Under the pieces are notes generated by a model, which was not told the DNA's origin, did no database searches, and saw only the letters and a list, made by a program, of their open reading frames with translations. Shown in pieces: positions 24,686 through 34,664 of a DNA stretch of 64,000 bases. How positions within the stretch are numbered: the stretch's first letter is position 1; each line of letters starts with the position of its first letter. The stretch is from Bacillota bacterium (GTDB lineage: Bacteria; Bacillota; Clostridia; Lachnospirales; Lachnospiraceae), in the NCBI GenBank assembly GCA_023435895.1, contig JAEZLH010000017.1:682001-746000 (forward strand), written 5' to 3'. A program made the translations under genes and the position numbers.

Positions 24686-24722
24686 GAGATAGATTATCCC
24701 CGGCGTGGAGGACATAGATAAC

Positions 24723-26108
24723 ATGGATGTATTAAAGAAGGTTCCTGTTAGAGAACAGGATCCAAAGGTAAGAGCTACGAATTTTGAAGAAGTTTGTTAT
24801 GGATATAATTTCGAAGAGGCAAAGGAAGAAGCCTTACGTTGTATTCAGTGTAAAAATCCGAAGTGTGTATCCGGGTGCCCGGTAAACATTGACATCCCAG
24901 GATTTATACAGAAAATCGTAGATGAAGATCCCGAAAGTGCTTTTCAGGTGATTAACAAATATTCTGCTTTGCCGGCAGTTTGCGGTAGAGTTTGTCCTCA
25001 GGAGACACAATGTGAAGAAAGATGTATTCGAGGTATCAAAGGTGATCCGGTTTCAATCGGAAAACTGGAACGCTTTGCGGCAGATTGGGCAAGAGAACAT
25101 AATATTACTCCCGAAAAGCCGAAGAACCAAAACGGTAAGAAAGTTGCGGTAATTGGTGCAGGTCCGGCAGGACTTACTTGTGCCGGCGACCTTGCTAAAT
25201 TAGGCTATGATGTTACAATATTTGAAGCTCTTCATGAGCCTGGCGGTGTTTTGGTATATGGTATTCCGGAATTTAGACTTCCTAAGGATACCGTAGTAAA
25301 AACAGAAATTGACAATGTAAAATCCCTTGGTGTTAAAATAGAAACCAATGTAATTATCGGTAAGTCTATTACTATTGATGAATTGATGGAAGAGGAAGGC
25401 TTTGAAGCAGTATTTATCGGTTCTGGAGCGGGACTTCCAAAATTCATGGGAATTCCAGGTGAAAATGCCAATGGTGTATTTTCTGCTAATGAATATTTAA
25501 CACGTAACAATCTTATGAAGGCATTTGACAACAACTACGATACCCCGATTATTGCAGGCAAGAAAGTAGCAGTTGTAGGCGGTGGCAATGTAGCAATGGA
25601 TGCGGCAAGAACTGCTTTGAGACTTGGAGCAGAGGTGTATATTGTATATCGACGCGGTGAAGAAGAGTTGCCTGCAAGAGTGGAAGAAGTTCATCACGCA
25701 AAAGAAGAAGGAATTATTTTTAAGCTTCTTACAAACCCCAAAGAAATTCTGGTGGATGAAAGAGGTTGGGTTTCCGGTATGCGATGTGTGGAGATGGAGT
25801 TAGGGGAACCAGATGCATCGGGCAGAAGGTCACCTATAGAAAAGAAAGACTCAGAGTTTGTTTTAGAATTAGATACGGTTATTATGTCTTTAGGGACGAG
25901 TCCGAATCCTTTGATATCTTCCACAACAAAGGGACTTGATGTAAATCGTCATAAATGTATCATTGCTGATGAGGCAACGGGTATAACATCGAGAGAAGGT
26001 GTATTTGCGGGCGGTGACGCCGTAACAGGCGCTGCTACTGTAATTCTCGCTATGGGAGCAGGTAAGGCTGCAGCATTAGGAATTGATCAATACTTAAAAA
26101 CAAAATAA
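24723..26108 (+). CDS. nfnB: NfnB / NADPH-dependent glutamate synthase-like subunit
   Basis: This 461-residue iron-sulfur flavoprotein starts at the ATG at 24723, after GGAGG; the in-frame GTG at 24705 overlaps that site. N-terminal cysteines for two [4Fe-4S] clusters appear in CIQCKNPKCVSGCP and CGRVCPQETQCEERC. Two Rossmann motifs follow (VIGAGPAGLTCAGDLAKLG for FAD, VVGGGNVAMDAARTALRLG for NADPH). It is often annotated gltA (homotetrameric glutamate synthase small subunit-like), but adjacency to nfnA, with only 37 bp between them, favours NfnB. It lacks a glutamine amidotransferase partner. Confidence 0.88.
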   Translation: MDVLKKVPVREQDPKVRATNFEEVCYGYNFEEAKEEALRCIQCKNPKCVSGCPVNIDIPGFIQKIVDEDPESAFQVINKYSALPAVCGRVCPQETQCEERCIRGIKGDPVSIGKLERFAADWAREHNITPEKPKNQNGKKVAVIGAGPAGLTCAGDLAKLGYDVTIFEALHEPGGVLVYGIPEFRLPKDTVVKTEIDNVKSLGVKIETNVIIGKSITIDELMEEEGFEAVFIGSGAGLPKFMGIPGENANGVFSANEYLTRNNLMKAFDNNYDTPIIAGKKVAVVGGGNVAMDAARTALRLGAEVYIVYRRGEEELPARVEEVHHAKEEGIIFKLLTNPKEILVDERGWVSGMRCVEMELGEPDASGRRSPIEKKDSEFVLELDTVIMSLGTSPNPLISSTTKGLDVNRHKCIIADEATGITSREGVFAGGDAVTGAATVILAMGAGKAAALGIDQYLKTK

Positions 26109-26145
26109 CGAAAGAAAATGCGTTGGGAGACGTATTGGAGGACCT

Positions 26146-27678
26146 ATGGGATATTTTGTGATTGACAAGCTTATAATTTTTGGATTTATAGCAGCGATGA
26201 TCCTTCTATTCTTACTGCTTGTAATTAATATTGCCCGATTTGGACACATGAAACATATGAATAGACTTACTCAAGACGAAAATCTGATGTTAAAAGCTAG
26301 TTATCAGTCCCTTGAGGATACTTATAATGCTTCACTTACCTCCTTTGGTGAACTCTCGGCGAAGTTTGATGAACTAAATAAGAACAAAGAGAATATGAAG
26401 AAATTAGCTTATACGGATTACCTGACTGAACTTCCGAATCGTGCAGCATTTACAGAGATGCTGGATAATATCATGATTACTCTGCGAAGCGATGAAGTAA
26501 TTGGTATCATGGATATTGATTTAGATAATTTTAAAAATATTAATGACACCCTTGGTCATTCTTATGGCGATGAGTTACTGATTGATGTGACATACAGATT
26601 AAAGCAGGCGATGGATGAGAATGATTATCTTGCCAGAATTGGCGGCGATGAATTTGTAGTATTATCTCAAAATCTGCAGGATACCGTATCCTATGAAGAG
26701 AAGATCAAGAAAATCAAGAATGTATTCAGCTATCCTTTCATATTATCCACTAAGGAATATTTCGTAACAGTAAGTATCGGTGTTGCATTTGCGCCTAAGG
26801 ACGGCAAGACTTCACAAACATTAATTAAAAATGTGGATTCTGCAATGTATGTAGCAAAGGCGAATGGCAAGAGCACCCATGTTTATTTTGAGTATTCCTT
26901 TAACCAGAAGCTTACTGAGAAGATAGAAATGCAATCCGAACTCAGAAAGGCGCTGGAGAGGAAGGAATTTGTACTGTTCTATCAAGCGCAAATGGATTTG
27001 GATACAAAGAAAGTCGTTGGCTTCGAGGCGCTAATCAGATGGGAGCATCCGACAAAGGGGTTAATCTATCCGGATGAATTTATCTACATTGCCGAGGAGA
27101 CTGGATTAATTGTTCCAATAGGCAAATGGGTACTTTATACCGCATGTCAGCAATTGAAGCTTTGGTCAGAGGAATATCCGGATCTTACTATGGCGGTAAA
27201 TCTTTCCGCTCGCCAATTCAGGGATAAGGATTTGGTAAGGCTTGTGTATGATGTGATTGATGAGACAGGAATTAACCCGAATATGTTGGAACTTGAAATC
27301 ACAGAAACAATTGCATTGGATGATATAGAATATACTATTGCAACCATTCATGAGCTTAAGAAAATCGGCGTCAGCTTCTCACTGGATGATTTCGGAACAG
27401 GATATTCATCGATGAATTATTTGAAGAAACTTCCGGTAAGTAATCTCAAAATTGATCGAAGCTTTTTGAATACCGTAATGGAAGATAAGAGTGATCAAAA
27501 GATTATTCAGGCGATTATTACATTAGCAAGAAATCTTGATCTCTTTGTAGTTGCAGAAGGCGTGGAAAGCTCCGAACAGGAAATGTTCTTAAAAGAGGCA
27601 AATTGCAACAAGGCTCAGGGATATTTGTATAGCAAGCCGGTTCCGAAAGATAAAGCTTTTTTGTTCCTAAAGAAATAA
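26146..27678 (+). CDS. Membrane GGDEF-EAL cyclic-di-GMP protein
   Basis: This 510-residue protein has an N-terminal membrane helix (about 8-28), a coiled coil (~45-85), a GGDEF domain (~88-245) with intact RIGGDEFVVL, and an EAL domain (~255-505). The EAL metal and catalytic motifs are intact: FEALIRWEHP, MAVNLSARQF, LEITET, LDDFGTGYSSMNYL, LKIDRSFL and VAEGVES. Both domains therefore look able to make and degrade cyclic di-GMP, with one possibly regulating the other. No sensory domain is present. TTGGAGG precedes the ATG. It lies ~40 bp after nfnB, but no functional link is evident. Confidence 0.93.
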   Translation: MGYFVIDKLIIFGFIAAMILLFLLLVINIARFGHMKHMNRLTQDENLMLKASYQSLEDTYNASLTSFGELSAKFDELNKNKENMKKLAYTDYLTELPNRAAFTEMLDNIMITLRSDEVIGIMDIDLDNFKNINDTLGHSYGDELLIDVTYRLKQAMDENDYLARIGGDEFVVLSQNLQDTVSYEEKIKKIKNVFSYPFILSTKEYFVTVSIGVAFAPKDGKTSQTLIKNVDSAMYVAKANGKSTHVYFEYSFNQKLTEKIEMQSELRKALERKEFVLFYQAQMDLDTKKVVGFEALIRWEHPTKGLIYPDEFIYIAEETGLIVPIGKWVLYTACQQLKLWSEEYPDLTMAVNLSARQFRDKDLVRLVYDVIDETGINPNMLELEITETIALDDIEYTIATIHELKKIGVSFSLDDFGTGYSSMNYLKKLPVSNLKIDRSFLNTVMEDKSDQKIIQAIITLARNLDLFVVAEGVESSEQEMFLKEANCNKAQGYLYSKPVPKDKAFLFLKK

Positions 27679-27789
27679 ATGAAGATGATTTAATAAGAAT
27701 TTGAAATGCAGCAATCTATTTATATGCTTTATGATATCCGTGAAGTTTTTAGCGATTAGAATACATAGATTGGTAAAGGGGTATGGTTT

Positions 27790-28614
27790 GTGGTGGAAAG
27801 AATAAGAAGAAACATGGAACTTTGTTTTATCTTGATTCAGACTTTTCTTTATATTTCTTTCCTTAGTTTGGATATCTCTAATGGAGATGTTACCCTTTCT
27901 GCGTATCTAAAATTCTCAGTTATAATATTATGCTTTTGTTATGCACTTCTTTTTGCAAGGGGTGCTGACAAAAGCATTCTTTTTTGTATGAGAGGAGCAT
28001 TTTTCTTTACGGTGATTTCAGATTGGTTTTTATTAATTCAGGATCACTATCTGTATGGAGTGATTACATTCATCGTAGTTCAGCAGCTCTATAGTATACG
28101 AATTGTTCTGGTTAAAATTAGCCAGGTTGAGAATAGGAAACATAGAGGAGAAGGAAATCAAGGGAAAGCGAATCTACTATTTGATAATGAATTTTTATCT
28201 TGTTATATACAGCGTCTATTCCTACAGATAGCCATTTCCTTAGTTGTATACTTAATACTTCATCAAGCCAATATCATGATTGATTCCTTAGTCTTAGTGA
28301 GCGTATTTTATTTTATATGCATAACTACTAATACAATTTCGGCAGTATTACTTACTAAAAAACCAAATTGTACAGCCGGGAATGTCTTATTTGCTGTTGG
28401 TATGGTTCTGTTTCTGCTTTGTGACATTAATGTAGGCATTTTTAATTTATCAAATATCATTGTACTTCCTAAAGCAATCTATCATAATATTTATCAGCTT
28501 TCTTCTGTTTTAATGTGGACATTTTACGCTCCGGCTCAGACATTGCTTGCTATCAGTGCAGGGAGAATGAATGTTAGAAAAAACGAAACAGTCAAAGTGT
28601 ACAAAAAAGTCTAA
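27790..28614 (+). CDS. Polytopic membrane protein, possibly YhhN-like
   Basis: This 274-residue protein has about eight hydrophobic segments. It starts at a GTG (27790) with AAAGGGG seven bases upstream. Segments such as GAFFFTVISDWFLLIQDHYLYG and GMVLFLLCDINVGIFNL, with an Asp inside each helix, resemble the YhhN/TMEM86 lysoplasmalogenase family, in which intramembrane Asp residues are conserved. The match is loose, and the 30-residue loop at ~113-140 is not typical. I treat the family as tentative. Confidence 0.6.
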   Translation: MVERIRRNMELCFILIQTFLYISFLSLDISNGDVTLSAYLKFSVIILCFCYALLFARGADKSILFCMRGAFFFTVISDWFLLIQDHYLYGVITFIVVQQLYSIRIVLVKISQVENRKHRGEGNQGKANLLFDNEFLSCYIQRLFLQIAISLVVYLILHQANIMIDSLVLVSVFYFICITTNTISAVLLTKKPNCTAGNVLFAVGMVLFLLCDINVGIFNLSNIIVLPKAIYHNIYQLSSVLMWTFYAPAQTLLAISAGRMNVRKNETVKVYKKV

Positions 28615-28698
28615 AAAGTTCATACAAAAAGTTAGGGTTCGATTGCTTGCACAGCGGATGCTTTTTTGTTACAATTAATTCTATCAAGTACTATCTTA

Positions 28699-29120
28699 TC
28701 ATCCAATCTTGGTTAATCTCAGAATTATATCCGTTATTGAAACAAATACCCCAAAGCCCAATCCTAAAGTAAAGGCAAAGCCAACATCAACCAGTAGATC
28801 ATTTATCAAAAACTAAGTTTTTATTATCTAATTCAATTAATATATCCCTATATGCCTAGTTACATAATTCATGTAATTCATAAAACTTTTCCTTCATAGT
28901 AGTATTAGATTACACTCTACTAGTTCTGATAATCGTACCATTCTGTAATAAAATTATACCAAATTTCTCATTACAATTCTCCGTTTTTAACAATCTGTCA
29001 TTTGTTATATCCAATAATTCAATTGAGTACCCGGCAACATCACATCATGTATCAAAACCCATAGAGCTAGAGTTACCAACCGCTAAACATAAAAAATAAT
29101 ACTTTCAGCTTTCTAATTTA
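28699..29120 (-). pseudogene. Degenerate coding remnant
   Basis: Read on the minus strand, one frame gives protein-like sequence (SSSMGFDT, CDVAGYSIELLDITNDRLLK, FGIILLQNGTIIRTSRV, KEKFYELHELCN, YRDILIELDNKNLVFD) interrupted by at least three in-frame stops. After a shift, a second frame continues as a hydrophobic tail (LLVDVGFAFTLGLG, then GVFVSITDIILRLTK). Composition is plainly coding, with no intact frame. No parent family is recognised. The rest of 28615-29267 shows no other gene. Confidence 0.55.
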
Positions 29121-29267
29121 TGATAACTGTTCTCATGCCTCTACATGAGGAAAAAGAAACTACAATTCAATTCATAGATATAATTGTGAAACGTCATTAA
29201 ATTCCTTAGAAGTGATATGTTTTGCAATTTCTATAAACAATAATTATTAAAGAAGGAGTTAAATATC

Positions 29268-30224
29268 ATGGAACAAATGGTGAAAGAATCTGTGCTTTGC
29301 TATTACAATTTTGTGGAGGATATAACCGAATTAATTAAAAAAAAGATGGGGGATGAGTTCGAAGTAAAATGTTACAAGGTGACAAAGAATAATTCACTCG
29401 AACTGGAAAGCTTAGTCATCTTAAAAAAGGGTGAAAGCTATGCTCCAAATATTTACTTGTTGCCTTATTATGAAGCTCATCTGCAAGGGGAAGGTTTACT
29501 TGAGTTGACAAATCGAATCATTCGTGTTTTTCAGAGCTATTCGACACCTTTATTATCAGGGAGTTTTACCTACCAGTATGAGGAGATGAAAGATTCAATC
29601 ACATACCGATTAGTGAATTATAAGAAGAATCGTAAGCTCCTTGAAAGTATTCCTTATATACGCTATTTGGATTTGGCAATTACGTTTCATTGTCTGGTAC
29701 GTGATGACAGTGATGGAATTGGAACCATACGAATAACCAATGAGCACTTGGTGTTGTGGAAAGTGACAGGAGATGACCTGATGAAACAAGCCGTTGCAAA
29801 CACAAAGAACGTTTTCCCCCCTACTATAAAGAGTATGGAGGAAGTAATCATGGGTATGATGAAAGATAGTTGTAATACGGAACAGGGAGAGAGTGTGTGG
29901 ATGGAAGATGTTATTGATTTTCCGTTAGAAACAGAGAGTAATAAGATGTATATTCTTTCTAATACAAAAGGAATTAATGGTGCCACTTGTATCCTCTATG
30001 AAGATGTCCTGAGAGAATTTGGGGATCACTTACGTTCTGATTTTTATATTTTGCCGAGTAGCATTCATGAGGTAATCCTTGTTCCATATAATCACGCAAT
30101 CTCAAAAGCTGCACTAAATGAAATGGTCATTGATGTGAATCGAACACAGGTTTCAAGAGAGGAGATTCTATCTGATCGTGTATATTTCTATTCCAGAGAG
30201 AATAAAGCTATCATCATGTCCTAG
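29268..30224 (+). CDS. DUF5688 family protein
   Basis: This 318-residue cytoplasmic protein is of a family common in Lachnospiraceae and rare elsewhere. Family landmarks include the early LESLVILKKGESYAPNIYL, IPYIRYLDLAITFHCLV, IRITNEHLVLWKV, NTKNVFPP and the C-terminal FYILPSSIHEVILVP with a final YFYSRE. No catalytic motif is known. AAGGAGTT precedes the ATG. It is isolated, with large gaps on both sides. Paralogues are often numerous in one genome. The function is unknown. Confidence 0.85.
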   Translation: MEQMVKESVLCYYNFVEDITELIKKKMGDEFEVKCYKVTKNNSLELESLVILKKGESYAPNIYLLPYYEAHLQGEGLLELTNRIIRVFQSYSTPLLSGSFTYQYEEMKDSITYRLVNYKKNRKLLESIPYIRYLDLAITFHCLVRDDSDGIGTIRITNEHLVLWKVTGDDLMKQAVANTKNVFPPTIKSMEEVIMGMMKDSCNTEQGESVWMEDVIDFPLETESNKMYILSNTKGINGATCILYEDVLREFGDHLRSDFYILPSSIHEVILVPYNHAISKAALNEMVIDVNRTQVSREEILSDRVYFYSRENKAIIMS

Positions 30225-30505
30225 TAGGTATTGGCAATAACGAAATAATGATCCGACAATACAGTACATTAAACAAAGGTATAACATGGAGAATATATGT
30301 GATTATTGGAAATACCACCTTGTTTAAGCTTGCTTTTACATACTTCGTTGATTCCTCACTTATCTGTGCATCTTTTTGTATTATTTATTACAATTATAGA
30401 TAATTTTTTATGACACAAAATATACAAAATATGTGATAAAGTACAATTCATGCAGAATAACTAACAATTTTTTATTAGATTTTATAATGTTATACATTTT
30501 TTCTG

Positions 30506-30534
30506 TTTCATATTTTTTTACAATGTGATATAAT
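30506..30534 (+). promoter_or_regulatory. Candidate PFOR promoter
   Basis: TATAAT (30529-30534) has a modest -35 (TTTCAT, 30506-30511) at 17 bp. It would give a leader of ~220 nt that contains the hairpin at 30627-30730. 30225-30505 is very A+T-rich, with no gene seen. Confidence 0.5.
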
Positions 30535-30626
30535 TATGAATTGATGAATTAAAACTTTGATGAGTCAAGTATGTTTCAAAAGAGTTTCCATATCTTTCAT
30601 ATTTATATCATTGTTTTATTCAAGAA

Positions 30627-30730
30627 GTGATAAAAGTACCCCACGAACAAGATGAATACTTACATAAGGATATTTAATCGTTTTATTTTTAACAAGCTTT
30701 GTTCGTCTTGTTCGTGTGATACTTTATCAC
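30627..30730 (+). promoter_or_regulatory. Large leader hairpin upstream of PFOR
   Basis: GTGATAAAAGTA (30627-30638) pairs with TACTTTATCAC (30720-30730), and ACGAACAAGA (30643-30652) pairs with TCTTGTTCGT (30706-30715), separated by a 4x4 internal loop. The 53-nt apical part can fold further. No T-run follows, so it is not a plain terminator. It may stabilise the abundant mRNA or act in regulation. Confidence 0.6.
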
Positions 30731-30764
30731 AGAAACAGGTTAATAATTTAAGGAGGACAATTCA

Positions 30765-33700
30765 ATGGCAAGGAAAATGAAAACAATGGATGGTAATAAT
30801 GCAGCGGCTCATGTCTCCTATGCATTTACCGATGTTGCAGCAATCTATCCTATTACGCCAAGTTCCGTAATGGCTGAAGTTACTGACAAATGGTCAGCGG
30901 ATGGCAGAAAGAATATTTTCGGACAAGAAGTAAGGGTAGTTGAAATGCAGTCAGAAGCAGGAGCAGCAGGTACTGTTCATGGTTCTTTAGCAGCAGGTGC
31001 TTTAACAACCACATTTACAGCATCACAAGGTTTATTACTTATGATCCCGAATATGTACAAAATAGCAGGTGAGCTTCTTCCGGGCGTTATCAACGTATCC
31101 GCTCGTGCTGTAGCTAGCCACGCTTTATCAATCTTTGGTGATCACTCTGATATTTATGCATGTCGTCAGACTGGTTTTGCATTACTTGCAAGCACCAATC
31201 CTCAGGAAGTTATGGATTTAGGTGCAGTAGCTCATTTAGCTGCAATCAAAGGTAAGGTTCCTTTCTTACATTTCTTCGATGGTTTCAGAACTTCTCACGA
31301 AATTCAGAAAATTGAAACTTGGGATTACGAAGATCTTAAGGAAATGGCTGATTTTGATGCAATTGACGCATTCCGTCACAATGCATTAAATCCGGAGCAT
31401 CCTGTACTTAGAGGTTCTGCTCAGAACCCTGACGTATTCTTCCAGGCAAGAGAAGCATGTAACAAATACTATGATGCATTACCTGCAATCGTAGAAGATT
31501 ACATGGACAAAGTAAATGCTAAGATTGGTACTGATTACAAGCTCTTCAATTACTATGGCGCAGCTGAGGCTGATCATGTAATCGTAGCTATGGGTTCTGT
31601 AAACGATACAATCGAAGAGACAATTGACTACTTAAATGCAAACGGCGCAAATGTTGGTCTCATTAAAGTACGTTTATATCGTCCTTTCAGCACAAAGCAC
31701 TTACTTGATACAATCCCTGCATCTGTTAAGAAGATCACTGTATTAGACAGAACAAAAGAGCCTGGTTCCATTGGTGAGCCTTTATTCTTAGACGTTGTTA
31801 CTGCTCTTAAAGATTCTAAATTCAAGGATATTCCTGTATTCAACGGTCGTTACGGTTTAGGTTCTAAGAACACAACACCTGCTCAGATTATCGCTGTTTA
31901 CAACAACACTGAGAAGCAGACCTTCACAATCGGTATTAAGGATGACGTTACAAACTTATCACTTGATGTAGAAGCAAATCCTAACACAACACCGGAAGGC
32001 ACAATCAGCTGTAAGTTCTGGGGTCTTGGTGCTGATGGTACTGTTGGTGCAAATAAGAACTCTATCAAAATCATTGGTGATCATACAGATATGTATGCTC
32101 AGGCATATTTTGATTATGATTCAAAGAAATCCGGTGGTGTTACCATGTCTCACTTAAGATTTGGTAAGAAACCGATTAAATCTACATACTTAATTACAGA
32201 AGCTAACTTTGTAGCATGCCACAATCCTTCCTATGTAAGAAAATACAACATGGTTCAGGAATTAAAAGATGGCGGTACATTCTTACTTAACTGCGGTTGG
32301 ACGATGGAAGAAATCGAACATCACTTACCTGGTCAGGTTAAGCGCTACATTGCTGAGCACAACATCAAATTCTACACAATCGACGGTATCAGCATTGGTA
32401 AAGAAATCGGATTGGGCGGACGTATCAATACAATCCTTCAGTCAGCATTCTTTAAACTTGCTAACATCATCCCTGTAGATGAAGCTGTTAAATATATGAA
32501 AGACGCTGCAACTTACTCCTACGGTAAGAAGGGTGAAGCAGTTGTTAAGATGAACCATGATGCAATCGATCGCGGTTTAACAGGAATTACAGAAATCGTT
32601 GTTCCTGAGAGCTGGAAGAATGCAGAAGATGAAGAAATCCTTGTAAAAGTTTCCAATGGTAGAAAAGAAGTTGTTGACTTCGTTAACAATATCTTAACTC
32701 CTGTGAATGCTCAGCAGGGTAACAACCTTCCTGTATCTGCATTTATGGATAGCGTTGATGGTACACTTCCTCAGGGTTCCTCTGCATACGAAAAACGTGG
32801 TATTGCAGTAGATGTTCCTACCTGGGTTCCTGAAAACTGTATCCAGTGTAACTTCTGTTCATATGTTTGCCCTCACGCTGTAATTCGTCCGGTTGCTTTA
32901 ACTGCTGATGAAGCTGCTAATGCTCCTGAAGGAATGAAGAAGACAGCTATGACAGGTGTTCCTGGAATGGAATTTGCAATGACTGTATCCGTACTTGACT
33001 GTACAGGATGTGGATCTTGTGCAAATGTATGTCCTGGTAAGAAGGGTAACAAAGCACTTGTTATGCAGCCTCTTGATTCTCAGTTACATGAGCAAAAGAA
33101 CTTCGAATATGGCTTTGCATTAGAAGAAAAGCCTGAAGTTGCTGAGAAGTTTAAAGATACAACTGTTAAGGGTAGCCAGTTCAAACAGCCTTTACTTGAG
33201 TTCTCCGGTGCATGTGCTGGTTGTGGTGAAACACCTTACGCTAAATTAATGACACAGTTATTCGGTGACAGAATGTACATTGCTAACGCAACAGGTTGTT
33301 CTTCAATCTGGGGTGGTTCCATGCCTTCTACACCTTACACAGTAAACAAAAAGGGTCAGGGTCCTGCATGGGCAAACTCCTTATTTGAAGATAATGCTGA
33401 GTACGGTTTAGGTATGTCCCTTGCACAGCAGGCATTAAGAAGCTCATTAAAAGATAAGGTTGTTGCTTTAGCAGAATCTACTGATAAAGAAGATATCAAA
33501 GCAGCAGTATCAAAATATGTTGAGACCTATGACAGCGGTCGTGAGAACGCACTTGCTACAGCTACTTTAATTGATGCTTTAGAAGCATGTGGTTGTGATG
33601 ATGCAAAAGCAATCTTAAAGGATAAGACATTCTTATCCAAGAAGTCCCAGTGGATCCTTGGTGGTGACGGTTGGGCTTACGATATCGGCTTCGGCGGTTT

Positions 33701-34295
33701 AGATCATGTAATTGCTAGTGGTCAGGACGTTAATATCTTAGTATTCGATACTGAGATTTACTCCAATACAGGTGGTCAGTCTTCCAAAGCTACACCTACC
33801 GGTGCTATCGCTCAGTTCGCAGCAGCTGGTAAAGAAGTGAAGAAGAAGGACTTAGCAGCAATTGCTATGAGCTATGGTTATGTATATGTTGCTCAGATCT
33901 CTATGGGTGCAGATTACAACCAGACAATGAAAGCATTTGTTGAAGCTGAAAGCTACAACGGACCTTCCTTAATCATCGCATACGCACCTTGTATCAGCCA
34001 TGGTATCAAGGGTGGTATGGGAACATCACAGACAGAGGCTAAGAACGCAGTTCTTTCCGGTTACTGGAATAACTTCCGTTATGATCCTCGCCTTAAGGAA
34101 GAAGGAAAGAATGCATTCCAGTTAGATAGCAAGGCTCCTACAGCAAGCTATCAAGATTTCATCAAGAATGAAGTTCGTTACAATTCCTTAAGCCGTCAGA
34201 ATCCTGACAGAGCTGCAGCATTATTTGCGAATGCTGAAAAGAATGCTCAGGAGAAATATGCTCGTTTGGTTGATCTTGCAAGTGACGCTGAATAA
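30765..34295 (+). CDS. nifJ: Pyruvate:ferredoxin (flavodoxin) oxidoreductase
   Basis: This 1176-residue homodimeric PFOR oxidises pyruvate with CoA to acetyl-CoA and CO2 and reduces ferredoxin, the central step of clostridial fermentation. The pyruvate-binding motif AAIYPITPSSVMAE is near the N-terminus. The ferredoxin-like domain has two [4Fe-4S] motifs (CIQCNFCSYVCPH and CTGCGSCANVCPG, about residues 690-760). The thiamine diphosphate domain has ACAGCGETPYAKL and GGDGWAYDIGFGGLDHV, with SNTGGQSSKATP. Length is normal for the single-chain form. AAGGAGGA precedes the ATG. Codon use is biased to a few codons, as in highly expressed genes. A structured leader and strong terminator make it monocistronic. 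Confidence 0.97.
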   Translation: MARKMKTMDGNNAAAHVSYAFTDVAAIYPITPSSVMAEVTDKWSADGRKNIFGQEVRVVEMQSEAGAAGTVHGSLAAGALTTTFTASQGLLLMIPNMYKIAGELLPGVINVSARAVASHALSIFGDHSDIYACRQTGFALLASTNPQEVMDLGAVAHLAAIKGKVPFLHFFDGFRTSHEIQKIETWDYEDLKEMADFDAIDAFRHNALNPEHPVLRGSAQNPDVFFQAREACNKYYDALPAIVEDYMDKVNAKIGTDYKLFNYYGAAEADHVIVAMGSVNDTIEETIDYLNANGANVGLIKVRLYRPFSTKHLLDTIPASVKKITVLDRTKEPGSIGEPLFLDVVTALKDSKFKDIPVFNGRYGLGSKNTTPAQIIAVYNNTEKQTFTIGIKDDVTNLSLDVEANPNTTPEGTISCKFWGLGADGTVGANKNSIKIIGDHTDMYAQAYFDYDSKKSGGVTMSHLRFGKKPIKSTYLITEANFVACHNPSYVRKYNMVQELKDGGTFLLNCGWTMEEIEHHLPGQVKRYIAEHNIKFYTIDGISIGKEIGLGGRINTILQSAFFKLANIIPVDEAVKYMKDAATYSYGKKGEAVVKMNHDAIDRGLTGITEIVVPESWKNAEDEEILVKVSNGRKEVVDFVNNILTPVNAQQGNNLPVSAFMDSVDGTLPQGSSAYEKRGIAVDVPTWVPENCIQCNFCSYVCPHAVIRPVALTADEAANAPEGMKKTAMTGVPGMEFAMTVSVLDCTGCGSCANVCPGKKGNKALVMQPLDSQLHEQKNFEYGFALEEKPEVAEKFKDTTVKGSQFKQPLLEFSGACAGCGETPYAKLMTQLFGDRMYIANATGCSSIWGGSMPSTPYTVNKKGQGPAWANSLFEDNAEYGLGMSLAQQALRSSLKDKVVALAESTDKEDIKAAVSKYVETYDSGRENALATATLIDALEACGCDDAKAILKDKTFLSKKSQWILGGDGWAYDIGFGGLDHVIASGQDVNILVFDTEIYSNTGGQSSKATPTGAIAQFAAAGKEVKKKDLAAIAMSYGYVYVAQISMGADYNQTMKAFVEAESYNGPSLIIAYAPCISHGIKGGMGTSQTEAKNAVLSGYWNNFRYDPRLKEEGKNAFQLDSKAPTASYQDFIKNEVRYNSLSRQNPDRAAALFANAEKNAQEKYARLVDLASDAE

Positions 34296-34315
34296 TTAGT
34301 ATATTAATATAATAA

Positions 34316-34361
34316 TAGGGTATCCCCAAGGTTCTGATACAACCATGGGGATACCCTATTT
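34316..34361 (+). terminator. PFOR terminator
   Basis: TAGGGTATCCCCA (34316-34328) and TGGGGATACCCTA (34346-34358) form a perfect 13-bp stem followed by TTT, 20 bp after the stop. Confidence 0.88.
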
Positions 34362-34401
34362 GATTAAAATTCATTTTACTCCTAACATCAAGGTGGGTCA
34401 A

Positions 34402-34592
34402 ATGTCAAAAAAATCACAGATGCAGGGAAGCATTAACATACAAATATTATTAATGACACTGTTAAAAAATCCGTTGAGATACCTAGATTGGATAATAATC
34501 ACGTAGTAGAACTTAACTCCTATGTATTTAAAAAAGATTCGACATTTACAGTAATACATGTTACTATTAGTTTACAGCTTCTAACAATTTAA
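34402..34592 (+). pseudogene. Frameshifted small gene
   Basis: AGGTGGG (34391-34397) precedes an ATG opening MSKKSQMQGSIN. After a shift near 34440 another frame continues with coding-like sequence (NDTVKKSVEIPRLDNNHVVE, then LNSYVFKKDSTFTVIHVTIS) to a TAA at 34590. It reads as a ~60-residue protein broken by one frameshift. The family is not recognised. Confidence 0.4.
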
Positions 34593-34664
34593 TCAGCTTA
34601 TGCACGTATTAGTGAAAGTTGATTTTATTAAATGAAGATTTCCACCTACATATTACGTATAGAT

